Origin: Ascoidea asiatica
Lineage: Eukaryota; Ascomycota; Saccharomycetes; Ascoideales; Ascoideaceae
Reading direction: 5' to 3'
Length of the DNA stretch: 64,000 nucleotides
Assembly: GCA_001600695.1 (NCBI GenBank)
Contig: BCKQ01000011.1
Location: forward strand, 44,056 to 108,055
Of this stretch, positions 56,177 to 64,000 are shown piece after piece; the stretch's first letter is position 1, and every line of letters starts with the position of its first letter. Made by a program: the position numbers and the translations under genes. The notes under the pieces were generated by a model. That model had not been told where the DNA came from, did no database searches, and worked only from the letters and a program-made list of their open reading frames with translations.

Positions 56177-58498
56177 CTAAATGAATAAAAGAAAGGTGCA
56201 AAACATATAAGCAATTTTTTTGAAGATGAAAATGTTTTGGTGGGCTGAATTTTCAAAAGATACTATAGGATCATCTTCTTCAATATCACTGGCATATATA
56301 AGCCCATCCGATTTTTTCAAATCTTTATTAACATCCTGGGTATTTTGGTTGGTATCAGTAGAAAAATAAGCATTAGTGTTCATATTTTTTGAAATGAGAT
56401 TTTCACGATTAAGCTCTGAATTAGTATTTATAGGAATATTAGTTATTTCTTGATCAAGGTTATTTACTAAAATTAATTGATCAGAATCTGGAAGTGGTCC
56501 ATTTTGATCATCATTTTTATCGTAATAAATAATATTACCCGAATTATCAATTGTTAAATCTGGATTCGAATCATAAATTTCATAGTCTGCATCAAGGGCT
56601 TCATTTTCAGAATTGGATTCAGAATCAGATTGTGAGAAAGATTTAGATTCAAGAATGTTATTATTATTATTAATGTTATTGATTATATTTTCAGTTAATT
56701 TGGTATTAGCAGTTTGTTCATTAGAAATTTTTTGATTTAAATCTTCATTACGGGTATTGTCTGATTTTGAAATCGGTTGCTGGCTTGGAGTATCATAAGG
56801 TAGAGAATTTTGAAATTGATCAGCATTAATATCTATGAAATTATCATGATTATCATGATTATCTTGAGAAATAACATTAGAAAAAGGGGATTCAAATTGT
56901 GTAACATGATATATTTCTTGATTGTCTTCAGGGAAATCATGATAGTTATCTTGGGTGACAGTAGGTAAGGCATTTTGTTTTTGAATAATTGGTTTTTGCG
57001 TTTCAAAATCATGAATTAAAAATTTTGGATTCAAAGAGCTTTGTTTTAATTGTGGTTCATTTGAATATTCTCTTGCGGAAATTTCTGCAATAGGATTTTC
57101 ATTATCAGAAATCTCATTATCCGAAACCCCATTATCTGAGATTTCATTATCAGTGATTTCATTATCAGTGATTTCATTATCAGTGATTTCATTATCAGTG
57201 ATTTCATTATCAGTGATTTCATTATCAGTGATTTCTTTATCCGAAACCTCACTATCAGAAGATTCATTATCAAAGGATTCATTATTAGAGTGTTCATTAT
57301 CAGAGGATTCATTATCTGGAATTTCATTATCCAAATTTTCATTATCAGAAACTTTATTATCAATAATTTCAAGATTATTTATCGATCCTTTATTGAAATC
57401 TTGTTGTATTGAGTCATTATAATTTGAAACTTGAACTTGAGGATTATTTTCCAAATTTAACTTAAGTTTTCTATTACGATGAAATTTTTGAATAGATCTT
57501 TTTGATTTTTTAACATTTTCATTAACTTTTNAAATAGAGGTGTCTGGTGAATTTGATAATGATTGATCTTTTGAATTATCAAAATATTTTTTAAATGGCT
57601 CTTTTAAAGGATCTTTTTTTCTTATATTTTGTTTTAATTTATGAATATTTTTAAGTCTTGATTTAAATTGAGAAACTTCATCATGCCAATCAGCTGTTAA
57701 ATTACTCTTTCTATTAGGTATTAGTTTTTCTCTTTTCATTAAAAGAAATTGATCAGGATTATCAATTTTTTTAATTGGAGAAGAAGTATTATCAGATAAT
57801 ATTGAAGGAATACCTTGAGAATTAGAATTGATTGNAATTTCTTCTAAATTTTCATTTGTAATAAATGATTCAGAATTGATTTGATTGTTGTTTAAGGAAG
57901 GATCATTATTATCATTATTATTATTAAGATTATTATTATTGAGATTGTCAGTATTGACGAGATTAGTTTGATCAACATAATTGATATCATCAGATTGATT
58001 ATCTTCATTATTCTCAATTGTCTCAATATCAGATTCATTTGCTAAATCTTCCCAATATAAAATAGAATGACTTTCATCTTCATCATCATCGTCATCATTA
58101 GTATCGTTGCCATTATCATTATTATTTTCATTAGATATAACTTCATTTTGAGNATCTAAAAGATTTGAATCTATTATTTCCTTATTAACATTAGATAATT
58201 TATTAAGTTCTAAAAGTTGTTCAATTTTATTTGAAGAAGTTAATTGATCATCATTTATAACTTTTGTAATTAAATCAAGTTGATTATTCTGATTATCTGG
58301 AATATATGAATCAATTACATCATTTGAATTAATTAATTCGGGAGTATTTCCAATTTCTAGATCATTAGGTAAAGAAGAAGTAAATTGATTTTCAACTAAA
58401 TTATTATTTTCATTTGAAATTGAAGCAGCTAAATTTTTTTGTGAATTTAAAATTAAGATTAAAAAGAATTGAGATATTTTCCAATGGCAGAAAATCAT
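56177..58498 (-). CDS. Unrecognised acidic repeat protein, putatively secreted or anchored
   Basis: 773 residues and no recognised domain. The N-terminus has a short polar start then a hydrophobic stretch (ISQFFLILILNSQKNLAAS), which looks like a signal peptide or anchor. The body is Asn/Asp/Ser/Glu-rich. Residues about 250-370 are more basic (HDEVSQFKSRLKNIHKLKQN, then KSKRSIQKFHRNRKLKLN). Residues about 375-480 are a pentapeptide array of D-N-E-x-x type whose centre is six copies of DNEIT. The last 20 residues (NIFIFKKIAYMFCTFLLFI) are hydrophobic, as in a GPI-attachment signal or C-terminal span, although the internal Lys pair is unusual for a GPI signal. Cell-surface localisation is inferred only. 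It converges on ENA1, 127 bases apart. Confidence 0.7.
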   Translation of the reverse strand: MIFCHWKISQFFLILILNSQKNLAASISNENNNLVENQFTSSLPNDLEIGNTPELINSNDVIDSYIPDNQNNQLDLITKVINDDQLTSSNKIEQLLELNKLSNVNKEIIDSNLLDXQNEVISNENNNDNGNDTNDDDDDEDESHSILYWEDLANESDIETIENNEDNQSDDINYVDQTNLVNTDNLNNNNLNNNNDNNDPSLNNNQINSESFITNENLEEIXINSNSQGIPSILSDNTSSPIKKIDNPDQFLLMKREKLIPNRKSNLTADWHDEVSQFKSRLKNIHKLKQNIRKKDPLKEPFKKYFDNSKDQSLSNSPDTSIXKVNENVKKSKRSIQKFHRNRKLKLNLENNPQVQVSNYNDSIQQDFNKGSINNLEIIDNKVSDNENLDNEIPDNESSDNEHSNNESFDNESSDSEVSDKEITDNEITDNEITDNEITDNEITDNEITDNEISDNGVSDNEISDNENPIAEISAREYSNEPQLKQSSLNPKFLIHDFETQKPIIQKQNALPTVTQDNYHDFPEDNQEIYHVTQFESPFSNVISQDNHDNHDNFIDINADQFQNSLPYDTPSQQPISKSDNTRNEDLNQKISNEQTANTKLTENIINNINNNNNILESKSFSQSDSESNSENEALDADYEIYDSNPDLTIDNSGNIIYYDKNDDQNGPLPDSDQLILVNNLDQEITNIPINTNSELNRENLISKNMNTNAYFSTDTNQNTQDVNKDLKKSDGLIYASDIEEDDPIVSFENSAHQNIFIFKKIAYMFCTFLLFI
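57151..57240. repeat. 15-bp tandem repeat encoding DNEIT
   Basis: Six units of CAGTGATTTCATTAT. The first five are identical and the sixth has one change. More diverged units flank it on both sides (about 57091-57365). Identity at synonymous positions points to recent unequal exchange or slippage. Confidence 0.9.
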
Positions 58499-58807
58499 TT
58501 CAAAAATTATTTTTTAACTGAGATTCATAATTGTACTAAAAATTACAAAATTTTATAATTTAATATATGTCTTTTCTTCTATTTTGTAACCAAAAAATAC
58601 AAAAAAAAAAAAAAAAAAAAAAAAACAGGAAAACATTTGAAGGAAACTTGAAACTTTCTTTGATATATTTACAAGAAGAATATATAATTATTTTGAGTAA
58701 AGCAAAAACTAAGAGGACCCAAAGAAAAATAAAATTATAACAAACTGTGGAGATTTGAATGGACAAAATGAGAAAAAACACAAAGATATCTCAAAAGTTG
58801 AATTGGA
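58499..58807. other. Short intergenic region with long A run
   Basis: 309 bases between IND1 and the repeat protein, both on the minus strand. An uninterrupted A run of about 24 lies at 58602-58625. The frame across it is a by-product. No gene is seen. Confidence 0.6.
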
Positions 58808-59938
58808 TCAGGATAGTTTTGATAATATATTCTCAGCAATTTTAAAGTAGCATTTAGCAGATTCAGAAACAGCATCTGCAATCACAATTGGTTTTCCCAA
58901 GTCAGACTGAAGACATATTTTCTGATCGATGGGAACAGAGCCCAAAAGCAGCAAATTCTGTTTTTGTGCTTCTTGAGCAACACCATCGTTGCCAAAGATC
59001 TGGCTCTCGTGNTGGCAATGGGGGCAAACAAAGCAGCTCATGTTCTGCACCATCCCNAAGAGCGGAACGTGCGCCTTCCGGAACATTGCAATCCCCTTTT
59101 TGGCATCGACAAGGGCCAAGTCCTGGGGCGTGGAAACAACAACAGCACCATCCACCACAAGCTGCTGTGCAATGGTCAACTGGGTGTCTCCAGTTCCCGG
59201 CGGCATGTCCACCACCAACACGTCCACGCTGCTCCACTCGACCTGGAACAAGAGCTGCTGAAGCGCCTTCATCACCATCAATCCTCGCCATGCCACCGGA
59301 GAAGCCTCTGAGGGAATGAGATAGCCCATGGACATTGTCTGGACACCGTAGTTGGTAAGAGGAAGAAGCTTTCCTGTGGGTGAGAGTCTGGGTTCTNCAG
59401 CGAGATTCATCAACTTGGGAACAGAAGGTCCAAATACATCTGCATCAAGCAATCCAATGTTGTGACCCATTTGTTGAAGAGCCAATGCAATATTTGCTGA
59501 ACAAATAAAAGATAATCAAAATGTTAGAAAGTTATAATCTTGTCATAATTGTATGTTACCAGAAGAAAGAACAATTGAATGCATTTCATACAAAACATAC
59601 CTGAAACTGTTGATTTTCCAACACCACCTTTTGCAGATGAAACTAAAATTATTTTTTTAACATTAGGAATTTTTTGTTTGATTGGTAAACCTCTTGAGAA
59701 ATTTGGTGCTGGTTTTTTGGGTAATCCCTTTATTATTAGAAAAGAAAAGTAAGCAGAGATTGAATTGAAAAATAGACAGTTAATATCATTGACATTATTG
59801 AAAATAATTGGTTATTAATACTATGAATTGATCTCAACATACTAAAGGATTCTCATGAAGATTTATTTGAGATAATGAGAAATATCTTTTATTAGTAAAA
59901 GAACCTATTTTAAATCTTTGTAATATAATTTTGGACAT
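58808..59938 (-). CDS. IND1: Complex I Fe-S assembly factor Ind1/NUBPL, three exons
   Basis: A mitochondrial P-loop NTPase (Mrp/NBP35 family) needed to insert iron-sulphur clusters into NADH:ubiquinone oxidoreductase. Exon 1 (59938-59843, 32 codons) gives a basic presequence ending HENPL. Exon 2 (59727-59601) runs from GLPKKPAPNFSRGLP to the deviant Walker A AKGGVGKSTVS. Exon 3 (59496-58808) continues ANIALALQQMGHNIGLLDAD. The whole is 303 residues, the usual size. Ind1-specific text includes MGYLIPSEASPVAWRGLMVM and VDMPPGTGDTQLT. The cluster-binding CPHC is at about 232-235. Exon 3 has a core (about 58985-59400) near 57-60% G+C with C/G-ending codons, unlike the rest of the gene. The MRP-type nuclear factors Nbp35 and Cfd1 lack this SEASPVAWRG block. 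Confidence 0.93.
58985..59400. other. GC-rich island within IND1 exon 3
   Basis: Two 60-base lines counted by hand (59101-59160 and 59161-59220) give 57% and 60% G+C, while the 5' end of the same gene is near 20-25%. The edges are sharp and lie inside the exon. The protein stays conserved across them. Confidence 0.8.
59497..59600 (-). other. IND1: Intron 2 of IND1
   Basis: 104 nt. Donor GTATGT at 59600, acceptor TTTGTTCAG ending at 59497. It splits a codon after its first base (G|CA, Ala). Removal restores KSTVSANIALALQQ in the P-loop helix. Confidence 0.9.
59728..59842 (-). other. IND1: Intron 1 of IND1
   Basis: 115 nt. Donor GTATGT at 59842, acceptor AATAATAAAG ending at 59728, phase 0. 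Removal joins HENPL to GLPKKPAP, the family's conserved junction. A branch-like TCTAAT lies very near the acceptor, so the true branch site is uncertain. Confidence 0.82.
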
Positions 59939-60319
59939 TATTTAAATGAATCAAAGAGATAATATTAATATTCTTTTATATTAGTTGAATTGTATTGCTT
60001 GATTTTTGGAGACTTAAATTAATCAACAGATTGCTATTATTTACTTCCGAATAATATAAATTCTTTAATAAAAATCAAATAATAAAAGAGAAAGAGAAAA
60101 TAAAAGGTACTAATACTAAGTTTAAATAACCAACTTTTTTCAAATTCTGAATCTTGATTGATTTCTCCGACTTTTTCATTATTAATTTTTATTTTTTTCA
60201 AGTATTTCAAGCTTTACCCCGATTTCAACTAGAAATCAGAGTATTTATGTAAGTAAGTAAGTAAAGTAATGAGTAAATAAGAAAGTAATGAGAAATGAGA
60301 AATAAAATGAAATATAAGA
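59939..60319. other. Divergent promoter IND1/MSS1
   Basis: 381 bases shared by two mitochondrial genes. It is AT-rich with AAGTAAGTAAGTAA near 60250-60265 and AGAAATGAGAAATAA-type repeats before MSS1. No other feature is seen. Confidence 0.6.
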
Positions 60320-61852
60320 ATGTTGAAATATTTATATTTATCAAAATCTTTTACGAATACATCTATTAAAAGACTTTNTTTCATAAGATTAAATTCTACT
60401 TTATCTCCAACAATTTTTGCTCAATCAACAAAACCTGGAAAATCTGCAATTGGAATTATTAGAATTTCAGGTTCTCAATCTCAATATATTTTAAAAAATT
60501 TAACTTTAAATAAAAAACCAATACCAAAACCAAATAAAGCAACACTTAGAAATTTATATTCTCCAATTTCTGGAAAAATNATTGATAAAGCTTTAATTTT
60601 ATTTTTTAAATCTCCAAATTCATTTACTGGTGAAGATTTAATTGAATTACATTTACATGGTGGTATTGCAATAATTAATGAAATTATTAAATCAATTAAT
60701 TTTTTTAATAATAATAATGATAAAAAAATTAGATATGCAACTAATGGTGAATTTTCAAAAAGAGCTTTTCAAAATGGTAAATTTGATTTAACTGAAATTG
60801 AAGGTATTAAAGATATAATTGAAGCAGAAACTGAATCTCAAAGAATTGCAGCAATGAATTCAATGAATGGTGAAAATAAAATTTTATTTGATAATTGGAA
60901 ATTTCAAATTTTAAATTCAATTTCAAATTTAACTGCTTTATTAGATTTTGGTGAAGATTATTTAAATGAAGAATCAAATCAAATTTTAAATAATGTTAAT
61001 AATAATATTGAAAAAATAAAATTGGAAATTGAAAATTATCTTAAAAAATTAAATAAATCTCAAATTTTATTAAATGGAATTAAAATAACTTTACTAGGTC
61101 CACCAAATGTTGGAAAATCTTCTCTTTTAAACCAATTAGCAAATAGTGATATTTCAATTGTAAGTGATATACCTGGAACGACAAGAGATATAATAAATAT
61201 TCCTTTAGATATTAATGGTTTTAAAGTTATAATAGGTGATACTGCAGGTTTAAGATCTTTTAAAAAAGCTGATGAAATTGAAATTGAAGGAATTAAAAGA
61301 GCTAAATCAACTTCTTTAAAAAGTGATTTAACTTTGTTATTATTATCTATTAATAATTATAAATCTGAAATTGAAATTTCAAATCTAATGGAACAAATAA
61401 CTGAATTACAAAATCAAAAAAAAGAAATTTTAATTGTAATAAATAAAATTGATTTACTTCCGATTGAAAAAAAAATTGAAATTATAAATACTGTCCAAAA
61501 TGAAATTTCTTCAGTCTTTAATATTGAAAAAAATAAAATAATATTTNTATCATGTATTAATAATTTATATATTGATGATTTTTTGAAAAAATTAAGCTTA
61601 AGCTTTCAAAAAATTACTTCAACCGATAAAAGTGATCCATTAATATTATCTGAAAGATGTCATGATATAATAAAAAATGATATATTATTCGGTATAAACG
61701 AATTCCAAAAATTTGTGAAAGAAGAAGATGCTGTATTAGCAACTGAAAGTCTTAAACAATCTGTTGAAGGTATTGGAAAAATNACTGGTTCTGCTATTGG
61801 AATTGAAGATATACTTGATGTTGTATTTTCAAGCTTTTGTATAGGAAAATAA
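60320..61852 (+). CDS. MSS1: Mitochondrial tRNA-modifying GTPase (MnmE type)
   Basis: With Mto1 it installs the carboxymethylaminomethyl-type modification on the wobble uridine of mitochondrial tRNAs. The 510-residue protein (526 in S. cerevisiae) begins with a basic presequence. It continues with the tetrahydrofolate-binding domain (PTIFAQSTKPGKSAIGIIRI, then SFTGEDLIELHLHGG). The G domain sits in the middle: GPPNVGKSSLLN at about 259 (G1), IPGTTRDI (G2), GDTAGLRSF (G3) and NKIDLL (G4). The protein ends FCIGK, the C-terminal motif carrying the catalytic Cys of MnmE. The GTPase insertion between the helical halves is as in bacteria. Three codons contain N. Confidence 0.95.
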   Translation: MLKYLYLSKSFTNTSIKRLXFIRLNSTLSPTIFAQSTKPGKSAIGIIRISGSQSQYILKNLTLNKKPIPKPNKATLRNLYSPISGKXIDKALILFFKSPNSFTGEDLIELHLHGGIAIINEIIKSINFFNNNNDKKIRYATNGEFSKRAFQNGKFDLTEIEGIKDIIEAETESQRIAAMNSMNGENKILFDNWKFQILNSISNLTALLDFGEDYLNEESNQILNNVNNNIEKIKLEIENYLKKLNKSQILLNGIKITLLGPPNVGKSSLLNQLANSDISIVSDIPGTTRDIINIPLDINGFKVIIGDTAGLRSFKKADEIEIEGIKRAKSTSLKSDLTLLLLSINNYKSEIEISNLMEQITELQNQKKEILIVINKIDLLPIEKKIEIINTVQNEISSVFNIEKNKIIFXSCINNLYIDDFLKKLSLSFQKITSTDKSDPLILSERCHDIIKNDILFGINEFQKFVKEEDAVLATESLKQSVEGIGKXTGSAIGIEDILDVVFSSFCIGK

Positions 61853-61907
61853 TAAATAAAAATTTAAAATTGAGAAAATTTCATTTTTTTGTAAATTTTA
61901 TAACTTT

Positions 61908-62270
61908 TTAATCTATTGGAGATTTAAACCTTCTTGATTTAACTTCCAATTCTCTAGTCCATTCATCCATTTCTTTAACAATTTGCTTGAAAGTACCAAC
62001 TTGTTCTTCTAATTCATTTAATTTTTTAAAATTTTCTTCCATTTCTTGATTGATTTTATTTAATTCATTTGATTCATTTAAAATATCATCTAATTTGTTT
62101 TCAAGTCTCATATAATCTAAAGTTTTTTGAGTATTAAGTTTTTGAATTAACTCTAAATCGATAATTGAAACTTCGGTATCATTTTCTATTATTTTTTCAA
62201 GTTTCTCTAACGAATCCTTAATCAATTCCTGTGATGAACCTTTAGCTGGAAATTGTTTTTTAGGCCCCAT
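61908..62270 (-). CDS. BLI1: BLOC-1 complex subunit, BLOC1S2/Bli1-like
   Basis: A 120-residue protein, nearly all coiled coil from residue 15 onward. The C-terminal part (LNELEEQVGTFKQIVKEMDE, then WTRELEVKSRRFK) lines up with the conserved end of BLOC1S2 (INVIEEQVAALEQAAYKLDA, then YSKKLEAKYKK). The preceding helix aligns without gaps. In yeast the BLOC-1 complex acts at endosomes in Rab5-GAP (Msb3) recruitment. Bli1 is the BLOC1S2 counterpart and is of similar length (113). The match rests on a short coiled-coil family, so the family call is firmer than the exact symbol. It converges on MSS1, 55 bases away. Confidence 0.7.
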   Translation of the reverse strand: MGPKKQFPAKGSSQELIKDSLEKLEKIIENDTEVSIIDLELIQKLNTQKTLDYMRLENKLDDILNESNELNKINQEMEENFKKLNELEEQVGTFKQIVKEMDEWTRELEVKSRRFKSPID

Positions 62271-62660
62271 TTTGATTAGTTTATATTATTTGTTAATAAT
62301 ATTCAATTATTATTATGATCATTGTTTAATCCAACTATAATATATATGTTTTAATAAGGCCAATTTGATTATCTAAAATTATTTACCCTTGTTACTTTTA
62401 TAAAATAATCAGTAACGTTAATAATTTAGTATCTTAATAAGATGGTCCACGCTGGAGGTAAGGATGTACTGGAGACGGCTTTTGTGAAAAACGNAAACGG
62501 TCGAAAGTGAAGAATTTAAACTGGTTTTGATAATTTTGTGAAAATGAAAACAGAAACGAAAATAAGAACAAAGAAAGCTTTTTGGAATAACTTTGTTGAG
62601 TGGATGATGTTGTAATTGAGACTACAAATATTCCAAGGGATAATCTAAAAAGGCTAAAGG
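62271..62660. other. Divergent promoter BLI1/NAA30
   Basis: 390 bases. A minus-strand frame (62434-62685) overlaps the NAA30 start and has no domain. No other feature is seen. Confidence 0.6.
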
Positions 62661-63197
62661 ATGGTAGAAGAAATCGAATATTCACAGCTTGATTTGAACA
62701 ATAAGAAGGATTTCGAAAACACTCAGAAATTGGTCAATGAAAGTTTATCTGAACCTTATTCTGTTTATGTATATTTGTTTTTTTTATCTCAATGGCCAAA
62801 ACTTTGTTTCTTAGCTAAAATCAATGGTGAATTAATTGGGGTAATAATCAATAAATTAGAACCTCATAGAAATGTACGAATGAGAGGATATGTTGGAATG
62901 TTGGCAGTTGAACCAAAACATAGAGGTAAAGGAATTGCTAAAAAATTGATACTTTTAGGAATTGAAGAGATGGTAAATCAAGGCGCTGATGAAATAATGC
63001 TAGAAACCGAAGTGATAAATGAAGCTGCTATTTCATTATATGAAAACATGGGCTTTATTAGAACAAAAAGATTATATAGGTATTACTTAAATCAGCATGA
63101 TGCATATAGATTATTGTTGCCAATAACCTTAAAAAGTCATATAAGATCTGCTTTTTTAGAATCTTTAGACTCTTCAAATGATATTGAATATCAATAA
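62661..63197 (+). CDS. MAK3: N-terminal acetyltransferase C catalytic subunit
   Basis: The GNAT-fold catalytic subunit of NatC (Naa30), which acetylates N-termini beginning Met-Leu/Ile/Phe. The 178-residue protein equals the family's length (176 in S. cerevisiae). It has the substrate-side segment LSEPYSVYVYLFFLSQWPKL and the core GYVGMLAVEPKHRGKGIAKK, with the acetyl-CoA loop R-G-K-G-I-A at about 90-95. EVINEAAISLYENMGFIRTK and RLYRYYLNQHDAYRL follow, both typical of Naa30. The start is the only in-frame Met giving the usual N-terminus. It converges on POL30, 66 bases away. Confidence 0.95.
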   Translation: MVEEIEYSQLDLNNKKDFENTQKLVNESLSEPYSVYVYLFFLSQWPKLCFLAKINGELIGVIINKLEPHRNVRMRGYVGMLAVEPKHRGKGIAKKLILLGIEEMVNQGADEIMLETEVINEAAISLYENMGFIRTKRLYRYYLNQHDAYRLLLPITLKSHIRSAFLESLDSSNDIEYQ

Positions 63198-63263
63198 GAT
63201 ATATATTAATGTAAATATGGCATTTTTTTTTATTAAATCGTTTAAATAATTAAATAACTCTAT

Positions 63264-64000
63264 CTAGTCTTCATCATCAAATTTAGGTGCTAAATAGAAA
63301 CGTAAATAACCACTTGGTAATTTATATTCGAATAATGCAGGTGCTTTTCCAGATATTTTAATAGTTGTCTGTTCAGATAAACCTGTTGCTTTCACAATAT
63401 CAGTTATATATTTAAGACCAAAAGTAGAATTGACTGGATTTTGTAAATTNACTTTAATACTCTGTAAAGGATTATCTAAATCTGTATGAGGTTTTACTAC
63501 AACACTTCCAGAACCACTATCACCTTCAGAAGCAAATTTGATACTATCTTTAGTTACCACTATTTGTAAAGATTCACTTAAAGTACTTAAATCACGACAA
63601 GTTTTTTGAAATTCAGTAGATGGTAAAGTAATAACAGCATCAAAATCCATATCATCAATTTTTAAAAATTCATTATCAATATCCATTAATTTTAAAGAAT
63701 ATTCTGAAATTTTATCAGTTTTTTTATCTTCAAAAACTAATCTAACATTATCAGGAGAATCTTCTGCAATTAAAGTTAAATAATCATCATTTCCACCACA
63801 ACGAATAATTTTTGCAAAAGATTTTAAATCAACTCCTAAAGTTACATTACGATCACATCTATATTCTGCAAAAGAATCACCACCAATTAATAAAGAAACT
63901 AAAAGAACACGAGAATCATCAACTGCTTGAACAGTAATACCATGCTCTGAACAATTGAAATTACAAAGCTGGACTGAATCTTTTATTGCTTCAACAATTT
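63264..64000 (-). CDS. POL30: PCNA sliding clamp, N-terminus outside the window
   Basis: The replication and repair clamp that tethers DNA polymerase delta. The frame stays open to the window edge. It begins IVEAIKDSVQLCNFNCSEHG, which aligns with PCNA from about residue 15, so roughly 14 residues are missing. Visible landmarks are the DNA-facing YRCDRNVTLGVDLKSFAKII, KLMDIDNEFLKI entering the interdomain connector, FQKTCRDLS and the C-terminal end YLRFYLAPKFDDED. The first Met in the window (63686) is inside the protein and is not the start. The K164-type sumoylation/ubiquitination site region (VVTKDSIKFASEGDSGSG) is present. One codon contains N. Confidence 0.96.
   Translation of the reverse strand, partial: IVEAIKDSVQLCNFNCSEHGITVQAVDDSRVLLVSLLIGGDSFAEYRCDRNVTLGVDLKSFAKIIRCGGNDDYLTLIAEDSPDNVRLVFEDKKTDKISEYSLKLMDIDNEFLKIDDMDFDAVITLPSTEFQKTCRDLSTLSESLQIVVTKDSIKFASEGDSGSGSVVVKPHTDLDNPLQSIKXNLQNPVNSTFGLKYITDIVKATGLSEQTTIKISGKAPALFEYKLPSGYLRFYLAPKFDDED

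Noticed and set aside
58888-59319. Long frames of 90-143 codons on both strands within the GC-rich part of IND1
   Set aside because: High G+C removes stop codons in all frames. The IND1 frame is the only one with conserved protein sequence.
62434-62685. 83-codon minus-strand frame upstream of NAA30
   Set aside because: It overlaps the NAA30 start, contains N and a Ser/Phe/Leu run, and shows no domain.
1-64000. tRNA, rRNA, snRNA, CRISPR array, prophage or intact transposon
   Set aside because: A scan by eye for GGTTCGA-type boxes, U6/U1/U2-like signatures, regularly spaced repeats and reverse-transcriptase or transposase motifs found none. A covariance-model search would be needed to exclude small RNAs.

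Overview
The window is nuclear DNA of a budding yeast (Saccharomycotina). Every recognisable gene matches a yeast family: SHO1-like, ARE2, ATP19, SPS19, PSY2, NGG1, SNP1, HER2, CRZ1, SUP45, TDA3, TLG1, SDC1, UGO1, OPI1, ENA1, IND1, MSS1, BLI1, NAA30 and POL30. The DNA is very AT-rich, with long Asn/Ser/Asp homopolymer tracts in many proteins. Two genes have short GT-AG introns of about 100 nt. IND1, an assembly factor for respiratory complex I, argues against Saccharomycetaceae and Hanseniaspora, which lack complex I. Leucine codon use in the GC-rich part of IND1 avoids CTG, which would fit a CUG-reassigned lineage but does not prove it. I cannot name the species. Isolated N bases are scattered throughout, also inside codons.

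Layout. 0-12 kb: the end of an unknown gene, a Sho1-type membrane protein without its SH3 domain, sterol acyltransferase ARE2, a two-exon ATP19, peroxisomal SPS19 and a very large PSY2. 12-22 kb: SAGA subunit NGG1, an unrecognised protein with a paired SILK and KVRF protein-phosphatase-1 docking signature, and U1 snRNP protein SNP1. 22-31 kb: mitochondrial amidotransferase subunit HER2, calcineurin-responsive factor CRZ1 with a PxIxIT docking motif, a 3.6-kb gene-free stretch holding what looks like a decayed gene or foreign relic, and SUP45 (eRF1). 31-43 kb: an unrecognised 981-residue protein, TDA3 with a large inserted segment, two wide gene deserts and a 68-residue membrane protein. 43-56 kb: TLG1, SDC1, UGO1, OPI1 and ENA1. 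56-64 kb: a repeat-bearing putative secreted or membrane protein, three-exon IND1, MSS1, BLI1, NAA30 and the 5'-truncated POL30.

The genes are ordinary single transcription units, not operons. Some functional links are visible. CRZ1 and its classical target ENA1 are both present, and the ENA1 promoter carries Rim101-type and Crz1-like motifs. The OPI1 promoter carries a near-consensus Ino2/Ino4 element. Mitochondrial functions are prominent (ATP19, HER2, UGO1, IND1, MSS1). The most interesting points are the SH3-less Sho1, the SILK/KVRF protein, the abrupt GC-rich core of IND1, the hidden introns, the 10-bp phased repeat upstream of the SILK/KVRF gene, and the 27-29 kb relic. I saw no CRISPR, tRNA, rRNA or intact transposon.
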